From contig JAXFQY010000071.1 in NCBI GenBank assembly GCA_034178705.1, forward strand, positions 1-26,080: a stretch of DNA of 26,080 bases, in the 5' to 3' direction. The notes under the pieces are model-generated. The model made no database searches, was not told the origin of the DNA, and saw only the letters and a list, made by a program, of their open reading frames with translations. A program made the position numbers and the translations under genes. This DNA is from RUG12395 sp034178705 (GTDB taxonomy: Bacteria > Bacillota > Clostridia > Oscillospirales > CAG-272). Shown here one piece after another: positions 14,681 to 23,155 of the stretch (the first letter of the stretch is position 1; each line of letters starts with the position of its first letter).

Positions 14681-14709
14681 TTGCATTTTGGATCAAAAAA
14701 AGGTATGCT
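14681..14709 (+). promoter_or_regulatory. Putative promoter before GH51 gene
   Basis: TTGCAT (14681-14686), 17-base spacer, TATGCT (14704-14709) in an AT-rich gap of 170 bases after the ETF fusion. It would start a second transcript for the arabinoside genes. No terminator is evident after the ETF gene, so readthrough is also possible. Confidence 0.4.
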
Positions 14710-14763
14710 ATGATCAGAACAACAGATGCCGTCCGTCGGACGGACAGAAAGGACAAAACAAGA

Positions 14764-16272
14764 ATGAAGAAAGCGATACTTGCCACAGATAAATACTTTC
14801 GCCTGGCTGAGGTGAACCCCCGAATTTACGGATCCTTCGCCGAGCATATGGGCCGCTGCATCTACGGTGGTATTTATGAACCGGGCAATCCGCTCTCCGA
14901 TAAGGACGGTTATCGGCAGGATGTGGCAAAGACGATCAAGGATATGGGGGTTTCTCTTGTCCGTTATCCGGGAGGAAACTTTGTTTCCAATTTCCGTTGG
15001 GAGGATTCGGTCGGCGACCCTGCCACCCGTCCTGTACGGTTGGAGGCTGCATGGCAGAACCTGGAGGACAATAGCTTTGGCCTCAACGAGTTTATGAAGT
15101 GGGCGCGCATGGTCGGCACCGAGCCTATGATGGCGGTAAATTTAGGCTCCCGTGGCATTGAGGAAGCGGCATCACTCCTTGAATACTGCAATTTTCCGAA
15201 GGGTACATATTTCAGCGATCTGCGTCGGAGCCACGGTGTGGAGGATCCGCACAACATCAAACTGTGGTGCCTGGGGAATGAGATGGACGGTCCTTGGCAG
15301 ATCGGTTACAAAACGGCAGCGGAATACGGAATGATGGCGGCGCGTGCCGGCATGCTGATGAAGCGTATCGATCCCTCCATTGAGCTTGCCGCCTGCGGAA
15401 GCGCCGGAAAATCGCTCCCCTCTTTCGGTGAGTGGGATGCTACGGTGGCGGAACTGAGCTACGATTTTATCGACTACCTTTCCGCACACATTTACTTTGA
15501 CAACAAGCCCGACAAAACACCGGAAGCTACAAAGGATTTTCTCGCCGGTGCGATGGAGCTGGAGGATACCATTCGTTCCGTTACCGCTGCCTGCGACTAC
15601 GCGAGGGCAAAGCGGAAAAAAAAGAAGACCATCAACATTTCGCTTGACGAGTGGAACGCCACCTATCGCCCTCACGGTAAGGTACCGCCGTCCATGTGGA
15701 TCAAGGCACCGCATCAGATCGAAGATATCTTTGCGTTTGAGGATGCTCTTCTGATCGGTTCGATACTTATCACCATGCAGAACCACGCTGACCGTGTCAA
15801 GGCCGCCTGCCTTGCTCAGATTGTTAACGTGATTGCGCCGATACTCACCTCTGAGACGCAGTGTGTCCGTCAGACGATCTTCTATCCCTTTGCGGATGCC
15901 AGCCGATATGGACGCGGCACCACGCTTTCCTCCGTTATTGAATGTCCTACCTACGAATCCAGAAAGCATGGCACCGTGCCGATTCTTTCGGGATCGGTCA
16001 TCCACAATGAGGAGAAAGGGGAGTTGGCCCTGTTCATTGTAAACCGTGACGGTGAAGATGTTACGGAGCTCAAAAGCGACCTGCGTCAGTTTGCCGGCAA
16101 GAAGATCATCCATCAGACGGTATACTCGTCCGCAGACCTGCGTGCGGCAAACGATCTGGAGCATCCCTGCGCGATCGTTCCGGAGAAAGGCGATTATGCC
16201 GCCTTCGACCGCGGTGTTCTTACTGCACACATTGCACCTTATTCCTGGAATGTGATCGTTCTCGGTGACTGA
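14764..16272 (+). CDS. GH51 alpha-L-arabinofuranosidase (cytoplasmic)
   Basis: 502 residues, typical GH51 length. N-terminal RIYGSFAEHMGRCIYGGIYEP and VRYPGGNFVSNFRWEDSVG, the acid/base E173 in CLGNEMDGPWQ, the nucleophile E296 in SLDEWN, and a C-terminal beta-sandwich. It removes terminal alpha-L-arabinofuranosyl groups from oligosaccharides, retaining configuration. No signal peptide is seen, so it acts on imported substrates. I chose ATG 14764 (MKKAILATDKYF), since the upstream in-frame extension from 14710 is basic and unlike the family, and AAAGGA precedes 14764. It heads an AraC/binding-protein/GH43 operon and gives the best substrate clue, arabinan or arabinosides, for the whole locus. 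Confidence 0.95.
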   Translation: MKKAILATDKYFRLAEVNPRIYGSFAEHMGRCIYGGIYEPGNPLSDKDGYRQDVAKTIKDMGVSLVRYPGGNFVSNFRWEDSVGDPATRPVRLEAAWQNLEDNSFGLNEFMKWARMVGTEPMMAVNLGSRGIEEAASLLEYCNFPKGTYFSDLRRSHGVEDPHNIKLWCLGNEMDGPWQIGYKTAAEYGMMAARAGMLMKRIDPSIELAACGSAGKSLPSFGEWDATVAELSYDFIDYLSAHIYFDNKPDKTPEATKDFLAGAMELEDTIRSVTAACDYARAKRKKKKTINISLDEWNATYRPHGKVPPSMWIKAPHQIEDIFAFEDALLIGSILITMQNHADRVKAACLAQIVNVIAPILTSETQCVRQTIFYPFADASRYGRGTTLSSVIECPTYESRKHGTVPILSGSVIHNEEKGELALFIVNRDGEDVTELKSDLRQFAGKKIIHQTVYSSADLRAANDLEHPCAIVPEKGDYAAFDRGVLTAHIAPYSWNVIVLGD

Positions 16273-16308
16273 TCTCCATTCCCGGCGGGATCGCAGAAAG
16301 GAAACCAT

Positions 16309-17085
16309 ATGGAAGAGGAATTCCGTTTGCTCGGATGCCTGCATCTCAAAAGAGAACGGATGGGCTACCGCTGTGAGAAACGCGGTGATTACTACTCTCT
16401 GCTCCATTTTATCAATCCGGTTGATATTAATTTGGACGGCAAAGAATTTAAGACCGGCTCCAATGCCTGTGTGATCTATACTCCGGGGGCATATCGCCGG
16501 TTCTGCGCATCGGATATTGATCTGTTCCATAATTTTCTTCTATTTCAGATTCGGAATGACGACGTGCTCTTGCGCCGCGGGCTTCCTCTCAACACACTTT
16601 TTTATACCGATTATCAGGAGGAAATCACAAGGCTTGTCGAGACGATCGCGTATTTTGACACCTTTCGGCAGGATTCCGTAGGAAAGAAAGCGGTTAACGA
16701 CGCGATTACCTCTCTTTTTGACACTCTCGCAGAGGAACAGAACAAGCGAATAACAGCAAAAAAACAAAAAATCGCAGATTCCATGGATTATCTGCGCACT
16801 CTGATCTATATGTGCCCACGGGACTGGGATGTGCAGACCATGGCAAATTACGTGCATTTTGGCAGAGCTTATTTTTCCGTTCGCTATAAGGAAACGTACG
16901 GTATCAGCCCAGGCGAGGATCTGATTCGCAGTACCATCCGTTATGCGGATAAACTCCTGCAGAGCACCGACCAGACGGTGGCGGAGATCAGTGCTGCATG
17001 TGGATATCCTAATACCGCATATTTCATCTCTCTCTATAAGTCGCGCAAGGGGATGACCCCTGAACAGTTCAGAAACAGTCTTTGA
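16309..17085 (+). CDS. AraC-family transcriptional regulator
   Basis: 258 residues. An N-terminal cupin-like sensor (about 1-110, with GSNACVIYTPGAYRRF) is followed by a double helix-turn-helix at about 160-258: WDVQTMANYVHFGRAYFSVRYKE, then TVAEISAACGYPNTAYFISLYK and the closing KGMTPEQFRNSL. AAAGGA lies 7 bases before the ATG, and the gene is 36 bases after GH51. It presumably activates the arabinoside operon when the sugar is present. It is embedded in the operon rather than divergent from it, suggesting positive autoregulation. Confidence 0.92.
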   Translation: MEEEFRLLGCLHLKRERMGYRCEKRGDYYSLLHFINPVDINLDGKEFKTGSNACVIYTPGAYRRFCASDIDLFHNFLLFQIRNDDVLLRRGLPLNTLFYTDYQEEITRLVETIAYFDTFRQDSVGKKAVNDAITSLFDTLAEEQNKRITAKKQKIADSMDYLRTLIYMCPRDWDVQTMANYVHFGRAYFSVRYKETYGISPGEDLIRSTIRYADKLLQSTDQTVAEISAACGYPNTAYFISLYKSRKGMTPEQFRNSL

Positions 17086-17120
17086 CTGCGGAAGATATAA
17101 ATTATATGGAGGAAGAAACC

Positions 17121-18620
17121 ATGAAAAAAACAGCGACCCGAATTCTTGCACTGTTTCTTATGGGATTGATGCTTAGCTCCACCGTGGCCTGTGGAGGCAA
17201 TACTCCCGCAATCACCACCGACCCATCCAAAGTAACGGACAGTACCACTAAGACGACTGAAACCGATGTCGTGACTGAAGCAATCCCGGGCATCTGGGCG
17301 CCGGATGATTGGAACAAGTTGCTGGGGAGCGGAGACTATACCTGCAACATTCTTCTCGGTCTGACTACTCTCGGACGTGACGAGTTCAAGACAGAATCCT
17401 CTGCGACGGTTTTTGACGCTGCCGTTTTTCGCCGCACGCAGCAGATGATGGACCTCGGTGTATGTATGGAAACAGAAGTTCACCTCACTGGCGGCTTCTC
17501 TGCCTACACCAGACTGAACGAGCAATACACAGCAGGTGATACCGACTATGATTTCACCATTGCCCGCAGCTACGATGTGGCTAAGCTGACAACGGCAGGC
17601 TATCTGTACGACCTCAATACACTGGACAATCTCGACCTTTCCAACCCCTGGTGGGATGAAACGGTTACAAGAGACTGCACGATAGGCAACTCCGTTTATT
17701 TCACCTCGGGGGATATTTCTACCCTTGTCAACGACTTTGTTTGCTGTATCGCAGTAAATAAGAAGCTCTTTTCCGAAGTAACCGGTGAAACAACCACTAC
17801 TCTTTACAACACCATCGGCGAGGGAAAGTGGACGCTTGACGTTCTTGACAAGTATGCCAAGATGCTCTCTGAAGACTTAAACAACGATGAGATTCTCGAC
17901 TCCCGCGACAAGTTCGGTCTTGCTGTGTGGGACAGCCGCGTTATTGCTGCAATCCATGGCTGCGGCGGTAAGGTGGTTACAATCAACGATAAGGGCGAAT
18001 TGACCCTGACTCTCAACACTGAGCGCAACGCGCAGGGCGTTGAAAAATTCCTTGAAATGTGCATGAATCCTTACGTTCTCAATATGTCCGGTATGACCGG
18101 CGGCAAGAGCTGGAAGACGCTGTTCCCCGATGAGCAGCTGATGTTCTCCATGTCTTCCTTCAACTCGCTTTCCGATTACCGGAACCTTGAAAACTCCGAT
18201 TACGGTATTCTGCCCCAGCCAAAGACCTTTGAGGATCAGGACAATTACTACAGCTCTATCGTAAGCACCCACGCCTGCTTCTTTGCCATGCCTTTGATGC
18301 AGGAGAATGCGGAGCGCACTGCTGCCATAGCGGAAGCGCTCGGTTACCTCGGTCAAGAATATCTCACCCCCGCATACTATACGAAGACCCTGGAGGGGCA
18401 GTACATTCGTGACAACGAGTCCGCAGATAGTATCCGGATTTGCTTTGACGGCAAGGTTGTCGACCTCGGTGACTACTTCTCCATCGGTACATACTATAAG
18501 CAGCTTGCACAGCTGCTCGACAACAGGAATCCTACCGGGTTCGCTTCCATGTATGAGACCTACCGCAAAGCAGCTGAGACAGCCCTTTCCTCTCTCAACG
18601 AACAGATGCAGAGCCATTGA
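17121..18620 (+). CDS. Extracellular solute-binding lipoprotein (ABC sugar type)
   Basis: 499 residues. Signal peptide with KKTATR, a hydrophobic core and a lipobox ending TVAC (about residue 24), followed by a Thr-rich linker. The mature part has the layout of ABC sugar-binding proteins: an early FTIARSYDVAKLTTAGYLYDL, WWDETV, INKKLF-like AVNKKLFSE, GKWTLDVLDKYAKML, and a DxNxDEILD segment resembling a calcium loop (DLNNDEILDSRDKFG). It would capture oligosaccharides at the cell surface. GGAGG precedes ATG 17121 by 8 bases; an upstream in-frame start at 17082 would overlap the AraC gene. No permease or ATPase for it is nearby. Confidence 0.88.
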   Translation: MKKTATRILALFLMGLMLSSTVACGGNTPAITTDPSKVTDSTTKTTETDVVTEAIPGIWAPDDWNKLLGSGDYTCNILLGLTTLGRDEFKTESSATVFDAAVFRRTQQMMDLGVCMETEVHLTGGFSAYTRLNEQYTAGDTDYDFTIARSYDVAKLTTAGYLYDLNTLDNLDLSNPWWDETVTRDCTIGNSVYFTSGDISTLVNDFVCCIAVNKKLFSEVTGETTTTLYNTIGEGKWTLDVLDKYAKMLSEDLNNDEILDSRDKFGLAVWDSRVIAAIHGCGGKVVTINDKGELTLTLNTERNAQGVEKFLEMCMNPYVLNMSGMTGGKSWKTLFPDEQLMFSMSSFNSLSDYRNLENSDYGILPQPKTFEDQDNYYSSIVSTHACFFAMPLMQENAERTAAIAEALGYLGQEYLTPAYYTKTLEGQYIRDNESADSIRICFDGKVVDLGDYFSIGTYYKQLAQLLDNRNPTGFASMYETYRKAAETALSSLNEQMQSH

Positions 18621-18659
18621 TCTTCGTTAAGAGCACACAGACATTTTACGCAGGAATGG

Positions 18660-18691
18660 ACAGAACCCGCGCTTTTCGGCACGGGTTCTGT
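18660..18691 (+). terminator. Hairpin between binding protein and GH43 gene
   Basis: ACAGAACCCG (18660-18669) pairs perfectly with CGGGTTCTGT (18682-18691) around 12 bases. Only TTTCC follows, so it may be a partial terminator or an RNA-stabilising hairpin that keeps the binding-protein message more abundant than that of GH43. Confidence 0.5.
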
Positions 18692-18728
18692 TTCCGGATT
18701 GATCGTCAGGCAAAAAGGAGTATCACAG

Positions 18729-20234
18729 GTGACAAAAACACATAAATCTCTTCTTTTCCTTCTGATAGCCGTGCTTCTTTCCATGGGACTACTGTTCGCC
18801 TGCGAAGAAGAACCGAAAAAACCGGGTATATCCGAAGGAGAAGAGACAACTGTTGTGCCGGGAGGGGAAGAAATGGACGTTGTTTTTGAAGATGGTGCCG
18901 TCTATTGCATCAAGACGGATCAGCTGATGGGAATTGGCGGCAGTCTCTTTGGTACTTCCGGCGGAGAAGCCGCCGAGGTGCGCGGCTATGCGGGCGACCT
19001 CGACCAGCTCTTTCGCTTTGAGAAAACGGACTCCGGCTTTAAGATCGTTAACCTGAGTACCGGACTGTATCTTGCAGCGAGAAAGGGAGACGGGGACGGC
19101 GCCGCCGCCTGTCTTTCGGTCGATAAGGATATTTTTCCGAATGTATGGACCATCACGAAGACAGACAATGGCTACACCATCATGAATAATTCCACAGGAG
19201 GCTATCTGGCGCCGGAGGATCCTGAGGTTACCTCCGTGCTGAGACAGAAAACGGATGCTGCGAAGGCTGCGGAGTGGCAGATCGTAAAAGAAGCCGGCAG
19301 CGATGTGGTTTTCCCGAAGATCCTGAGCCTTTCCGGCGACTGGATCGGCGAGAGCAGCTGCCCTTCCATTATCAAGGCAGACGGAATGTATTACAATTAC
19401 AACCAGGTGGGACGCATTCGCATTAAGGCGTCCCCCGACCTTGTGAACTGGACAAAGGCGGGCATCGTTTTGGCTCCTGAAAAGCCTTCCTGGATCAAGC
19501 AGGAGATCGGCGCGGACGGTGTTTGGGCACCTCATGTCTGGCACTATAAAGACGAATACCGTGTCTATTATGCCGGCTCTTCCTCGGGTTCTCAGAACTC
19601 GGTCATCGGTCTTTCCGTCGGGAAGTCTCCCACGGGGCCCTTTACTGACATGGGCATGGTGATCCGCTCCTATAAGGGCGACGATTACAACTGTATCGAT
19701 CCCCGCGTGTATGAGGAGAATGGAGACGCATATCTGGTGTTCGGTTCCTACTGGAAGGGAATTTATATGCGCAAACTGGACTGTGAGACCGGAAAACTGG
19801 ATGAAAGCGATCCCACGCTCTGGCATCTTGCGAAAGGAAACGGGGAAATGGAAGCCGCCAGTATTATAAAGAAGGACGGCTACTACTATCTGTTTGTCGC
19901 GATGGGAAATCTGAGAAAAAATGCCACTTACTATCTGGCAGTCGGGCGCAGCGAGAGCCTCTTCGGCCCCTATGTGGATAAGCGGGGCAGACCTATGCTG
20001 GAGGGTTATACTTCCCGCCTTACCGAGTGGAAGGACGGTGTGCAGGGGGCAGCTCACGGCGAGATTTTCCTGGATGATGACGGGACGTATTATTTCGTGA
20101 GTGAATTCTGGAAGGATCGCAGTGAAGCATCGCCTACGGTTTCCCTTTTGATCACCAGCCTGGTCTGGAATGACGACGGCTGGCCTGTTACGGCTTTGGC
20201 AAGCGACCTGCTCCGTGAGATGAAACTGAAATAA
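18729..20234 (+). CDS. GH43 (arabinanase-like) lipoprotein with N-terminal ricin-type domain
   Basis: 501 residues from GTG 18729, chosen because AAAGGAG (18714-18720) lies 8 bases before it. Signal peptide with lipobox LFAC (about residue 25), so it is surface-anchored. Residues about 50-190 form a beta-trefoil/ricin-like domain (DQLFRFEKTDSGFKIVNLST, VWTITKTDNGYTIMNNSTGGYL). The GH43 five-bladed propeller follows, closest in motif to arabinan endo-1,5-arabinosidases: WAPHVWHYKDEYRVYYAGSS, NCIDPRVY (D324) and EMEAASII (E375). The usual first catalytic Asp in DPSII is replaced by Cys (C211 in SSCPSIIK), so hydrolysis may be lost or altered. It is the last gene of the arabinoside operon, before a strong hairpin. 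Confidence 0.88.
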   Translation: MTKTHKSLLFLLIAVLLSMGLLFACEEEPKKPGISEGEETTVVPGGEEMDVVFEDGAVYCIKTDQLMGIGGSLFGTSGGEAAEVRGYAGDLDQLFRFEKTDSGFKIVNLSTGLYLAARKGDGDGAAACLSVDKDIFPNVWTITKTDNGYTIMNNSTGGYLAPEDPEVTSVLRQKTDAAKAAEWQIVKEAGSDVVFPKILSLSGDWIGESSCPSIIKADGMYYNYNQVGRIRIKASPDLVNWTKAGIVLAPEKPSWIKQEIGADGVWAPHVWHYKDEYRVYYAGSSSGSQNSVIGLSVGKSPTGPFTDMGMVIRSYKGDDYNCIDPRVYEENGDAYLVFGSYWKGIYMRKLDCETGKLDESDPTLWHLAKGNGEMEAASIIKKDGYYYLFVAMGNLRKNATYYLAVGRSESLFGPYVDKRGRPMLEGYTSRLTEWKDGVQGAAHGEIFLDDDGTYYFVSEFWKDRSEASPTVSLLITSLVWNDDGWPVTALASDLLREMKLK

Positions 20235-20280
20235 GCCAGGAAGGAAAACGCGCAGAGACGCTCTGTGTCAATAAGAAGAT

Positions 20281-20312
20281 TGAAGGGCAGCGGATAAAAA
20301 CGCTGCCCTTCA
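20281..20312 (+). terminator. Terminator of the arabinoside operon
   Basis: TGAAGGGCAGCG (20281-20292) and CGCTGCCCTTCA (20301-20312) form a perfect 12-bp stem with an 8-base loop, 47 bases after the GH43 stop. GACTTTCTATT follows, a modest T tract. Confidence 0.75.
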
Positions 20313-20321
20313 GACTTTCTA

Positions 20322-20350
20322 TTGACAAACAGGGGGAAAATGATTAAAAT
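20322..20350 (+). promoter_or_regulatory. Promoter of the TetR remnant/ABC transporter genes
   Basis: TTGACA (20322-20327), 17-base spacer, TAAAAT (20345-20350), right after the terminator. It faces the decayed regulator frame and the ABC genes. Confidence 0.65.
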
Positions 20351-20377
20351 CAAAACGAATGCTGCAAAACGCGCCTT

Positions 20378-20620
20378 TTGAAACCCATTCTTCCTGAAGA
20401 TAGATGTTACTCTGCCCCAAAGCCGAAGGATACGAAAAAAGAGATTGGAAAGGCAGCGTTTGAGCCTGAGCGGGAAAAAGGGATTGGAGCAGCGGTTGCC
20501 CGGAAGGTGGGAAAACGCCTGAATGTCTCGTCATCCCGATTTTCACGGTATGGAAGAACCGAAAGAAAAGCTAAGGAAAGCTGGCCGAAACAAAAATTCC
20601 AGAAATATTTGAATCGCTAA
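20378..20620 (+). pseudogene. Decayed TetR-type regulator (HTH fragment)
   Basis: An 80-codon frame. The middle and end retain the shape of a TetR N-terminal domain: KPKDTKKEIGKAAFEPEREK, then an ARKVGKRLNVSSSRFSRYG recognition-helix region, then a WPKQKFQKYL helix. Intact family members usually begin about where PKPKDTKKEI lies, continue for another 100 or more residues after the HTH, and have hydrophobic residues where E and R occur here. There is no good start codon (TTG only) and no clear ribosome-binding site. The place just before an ABC ATPase/permease pair is where such regulators normally sit. I read it as a truncated, non-functional copy; the rest of 20351-20665 shows no other gene. 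Confidence 0.55.
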
Positions 20621-20665
20621 ACTAAGCAAAGAAGGAATAATAAACGATAAAAGCAGGAGAGCATC

Positions 20666-21580
20666 ATGGGAAATATAATTGAAATCAGTCATCTGAGCAA
20701 GCATTTCGGTGATGTCAAAGCGGTTGAGGATTTAAGCTTCCGCGTGAAAGAAGGCGAGCTTTTTGCCTTTCTTGGAATCAACGGCGCGGGGAAGTCCACT
20801 ACCATCAACATTCTGTGCGGACAGCTTGCCAAGGATGCCGGTACAGTACATATCGGGGGTATGGATCTGGAGCAAAATGCGGATCAAATCAAAAGCAGCC
20901 TTGGGGTTGTATTTCAGAATTCCGTGCTGGACAAGGACCTTTCTGTGCGAGATAATCTGCAAAGCAGAGCGGCGCTTTACGGGATTACGGGAAAGCTATT
21001 CCTGAATCGGCTTTCGGAGCTTGCTGCTCTGTTGGATTTTGAGGATCTTCTGAAGCGGACGGTCGGAAAGCTTTCTGGGGGACAGCGCCGTAGGATTGAC
21101 ATTGCCCGCGCTCTTTTGAATCACCCGAAGCTTCTGATACTGGATGAGCCGACCACCGGGCTTGATCCTCAGACAAGAACCACTCTGTGGCGGGTTATCG
21201 GAGATTTGCGAAAACAGGAAAAGATGACAGTCTTTTTGACCACCCATTATATGGAGGAGGCCGCGGATGCAGACTATGTCGTGATTTTAGACAGCGGAAA
21301 GATTGCTGCCGAGGGAACGCCGTTGGCGCTGAAGAATACTTATACCGGTGATTTTATTACGCTCTACGGAATTGATGAGGCCGATGTGAAAATGCTTGGC
21401 ACAGAGTATGAACCGCTTCGGGACGCTTTCCGGATATCGGTTCCGAATACGGCTGCGGCAACAGCGCTGATTCTGAAATATCCGGAGATCTTCCGGGATT
21501 ATGAAATAACCAAGGGGAAGATGGATGATGTATTCCTTGCGGTAACGGGTAAAAAACTGGCAGGAGGTACGGAAAAATGA
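20666..21580 (+). CDS. ABC transporter ATP-binding protein (DrrA/CcmA type)
   Basis: 304 residues. Walker A GINGAGKST (about 37-45), Q-loop VVFQNSVLD, signature LSGGQRRRIDIARAL, Walker B LLILDEPTTGLDP, and H-loop TTHYMEEA, then a C-terminal extension of about 80 residues as in drug and lipid export ATPases. It energises the ABC-2 permease whose start overlaps its stop (ATGA). AGGAG precedes the ATG. The substrate is unknown; the class usually exports drugs, antibiotics or other hydrophobic compounds. Its usual upstream regulator looks decayed (20378-20620), so expression may be constitutive from 20322-20350. Confidence 0.95.
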   Translation: MGNIIEISHLSKHFGDVKAVEDLSFRVKEGELFAFLGINGAGKSTTINILCGQLAKDAGTVHIGGMDLEQNADQIKSSLGVVFQNSVLDKDLSVRDNLQSRAALYGITGKLFLNRLSELAALLDFEDLLKRTVGKLSGGQRRRIDIARALLNHPKLLILDEPTTGLDPQTRTTLWRVIGDLRKQEKMTVFLTTHYMEEAADADYVVILDSGKIAAEGTPLALKNTYTGDFITLYGIDEADVKMLGTEYEPLRDAFRISVPNTAAATALILKYPEIFRDYEITKGKMDDVFLAVTGKKLAGGTEK

Positions 21581-22479
21581 CGGGACTTTCCGCACTGATT
21601 CGGCGTAACATAAAACTCTATTTCAAGGATAAGGGGATGTTTTTTACTTCCCTGATTACACCGTTGATTTTGCTGGTACTGTATGGTACCTTCCTGAGTA
21701 ATGTATATGAAGATACCTTCCGCGGCGCATTGAAAGCGGCGGGAGCCGCCGTATCCGATAAGCTCATTGGCGGATGTGTTGGAGGGGAACTCGTTTCCTC
21801 TCTGTTGGCGGTAAGCTGCGTGACGGTAGCTTTCTGTTCCAATACACTCATGGTTCAGGATAAGGTTACGGGCGCAAGACGCGATCTGACAATCACCCCG
21901 GTGAAAGGCCGCACGCTTGCCGTCAGCTATTATCTTGCCTCGTTGTTTTCTACTTTACTGGTTTGCTTTGTTGCGGCCGGTGTGTGCCTTTTCTATCTCG
22001 GAAATGTGGGCTGGTATCTGACGGTTGCCGATATACTTTTTGCCTTGCTGGATGTGGTTTTACTGGTGCTGTTCGGCACGGCGCTGTCAAGTATTATCAA
22101 CTGTTTTCTCTCCAGCCAAGGTCAGATTTCGGCGGTGGGAACCGTTATCAGCGCCGGTTACGGTTTTCTCTGCGGAGCTTATATGCCGATTTCCCAGTTC
22201 TCTGACGGTTTGCAGAAGGCAATCTCTTTTCTGCCGGGGACCTATGGAACCTCGCTGCTGCGCAATCATTTTCTCCGGGGCGTGTTTGTAGAGATGGGAA
22301 ACCAGGGCTTTCCCGATGAGGTTGTAGAGGCTATCCGGGATTCTGTGGATTGCAATCTTTATTTCTTTGGAGAAAAGGTGACGCTTTCCAATATGTATCT
22401 CATTCTCAGCGCCGCGGTGGTGATCGGGATCGCTGTTTATGTGGTGATCAATGTGCTCCTTAGCAGAAAAAGGAAGTAA
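21577..22479 (+). CDS. ABC-2 type transporter permease
   Basis: 300 residues with about six hydrophobic segments: FFTSLITPLILLVLYG; LVSSLLAVSCVTVAFC; YLASLFSTLLVCFVAAGV; ILFALLDVVLLVLFG; ISAVGTVISAGYGFL; LILSAAVVIGIAVYVVI. It has the ABC-2 family pattern of an N-terminal cytoplasmic RRNIKLYFKDK, an extracytoplasmic loop, and the DKVTGARRDLTITPVKGR cytoplasmic loop that contacts the ATPase. It overlaps the ATPase gene by 4 bases and is translationally coupled. No terminator is clear after its stop. Confidence 0.93.
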   Translation: MTGLSALIRRNIKLYFKDKGMFFTSLITPLILLVLYGTFLSNVYEDTFRGALKAAGAAVSDKLIGGCVGGELVSSLLAVSCVTVAFCSNTLMVQDKVTGARRDLTITPVKGRTLAVSYYLASLFSTLLVCFVAAGVCLFYLGNVGWYLTVADILFALLDVVLLVLFGTALSSIINCFLSSQGQISAVGTVISAGYGFLCGAYMPISQFSDGLQKAISFLPGTYGTSLLRNHFLRGVFVEMGNQGFPDEVVEAIRDSVDCNLYFFGEKVTLSNMYLILSAAVVIGIAVYVVINVLLSRKRK

Positions 22480-22674
22480 GTGGAGAGAAAAAAGAATCTT
22501 GTCTGTTCTGCTGAATCAGGCCAAGGATTGGATGCCTACTTCTTTTCGAATAACCGTGTCGGAGGGATGGTACCGATCCCATGACCGTATTCAGGGAAAA
22601 TGTCGAAGGAACATAATATTTTAAGAACAACACGAAAAAGGAAATTTCAGTCATAGGAGAAGCAGAAAACAGGC
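22480..22674. other. Intergenic stretch before DUF11 fragment
   Basis: No gene, hairpin or promoter recognised. A 36-codon open stretch (about 22512-22623) has unremarkable composition and no match I can name. The junction with the DUF11 fragment at about 22675 looks abrupt. Confidence 0.4.
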
Positions 22675-23151
22675 GCTGAACTGCTGGTTTACGCCGCGAG
22701 AGCAAACGAATACGCTCCTCCCTGCGAGGGCGGAAGCATCACCAATACCGTGACTGCGGCTTCCTGCGGAGCGGAGGACAGGGCGACCGTTAACGCAGTG
22801 TGCGAGCCGAGCCTTTCCATTGAGAAGGCCGTATCTCCAGATACCGTACCTTGCAACGGCGAGATCAACTACACGTTTACCGTTACGAACGATGCCTGCT
22901 GTCCCGCAAACGTTGAGGATAACGTGGTGCTTTCCGATACCTTTGATCCTCCCCTTACCATTACAAGCGTGACTCTTGACGGTACAGCGCTTACCGACGG
23001 GCAGTACACCTACAATGAGGAAACGGGCGAATTTGCTACCGTTGCGGGCGTGATAACCGTTCCCGCCGCAACCTTTGAACAGGATCCCGTAACGGGAATA
23101 TATACCTCTACTCCCGGAACGGCAACCGTAGTAATTATCGGAACGGTTTAA
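22675..23151 (+). pseudogene. C-terminal fragment of a DUF11-repeat surface protein
   Basis: The frame opens after a stop at 22654 and becomes protein-like at about 22675 (AELLVYAARANEYAPPCEGG). It then reads SITNTVTAASCGAEDRATVN, CEPSLSIEKAVSPDTVPC, NGEINYTFTVTNDACCPANV and VVLSDTFDPPLTITSVTLDG. This is one DUF11-type immunoglobulin-like module as found at the C-terminus of long clostridial envelope proteins, with regularly spaced Cys residues. There is no start codon with a ribosome-binding site and no signal peptide; a GTG at 22750 is mid-domain. The end looks natural (VVIIGTV then TAA). I read it as the stranded 3' end of a larger gene, left by recombination or by assembly joining. Confidence 0.7.
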
Positions 23152-23155
23152 AACA

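Noticed and set aside
18789..20057. A 422-codon minus-strand frame opposite the GH43 gene.
   Set aside because: The plus strand has a signal peptide, lipobox and GH43 motifs; the minus frame has none and no start signal.
20666..22479. The ABC ATPase/permease pair was considered as the missing transporter for the sugar-binding lipoprotein.
   Set aside because: The ATPase is of the DrrA/CcmA export type and the permease is ABC-2. A terminator and a separate promoter lie between this pair and the sugar operon.
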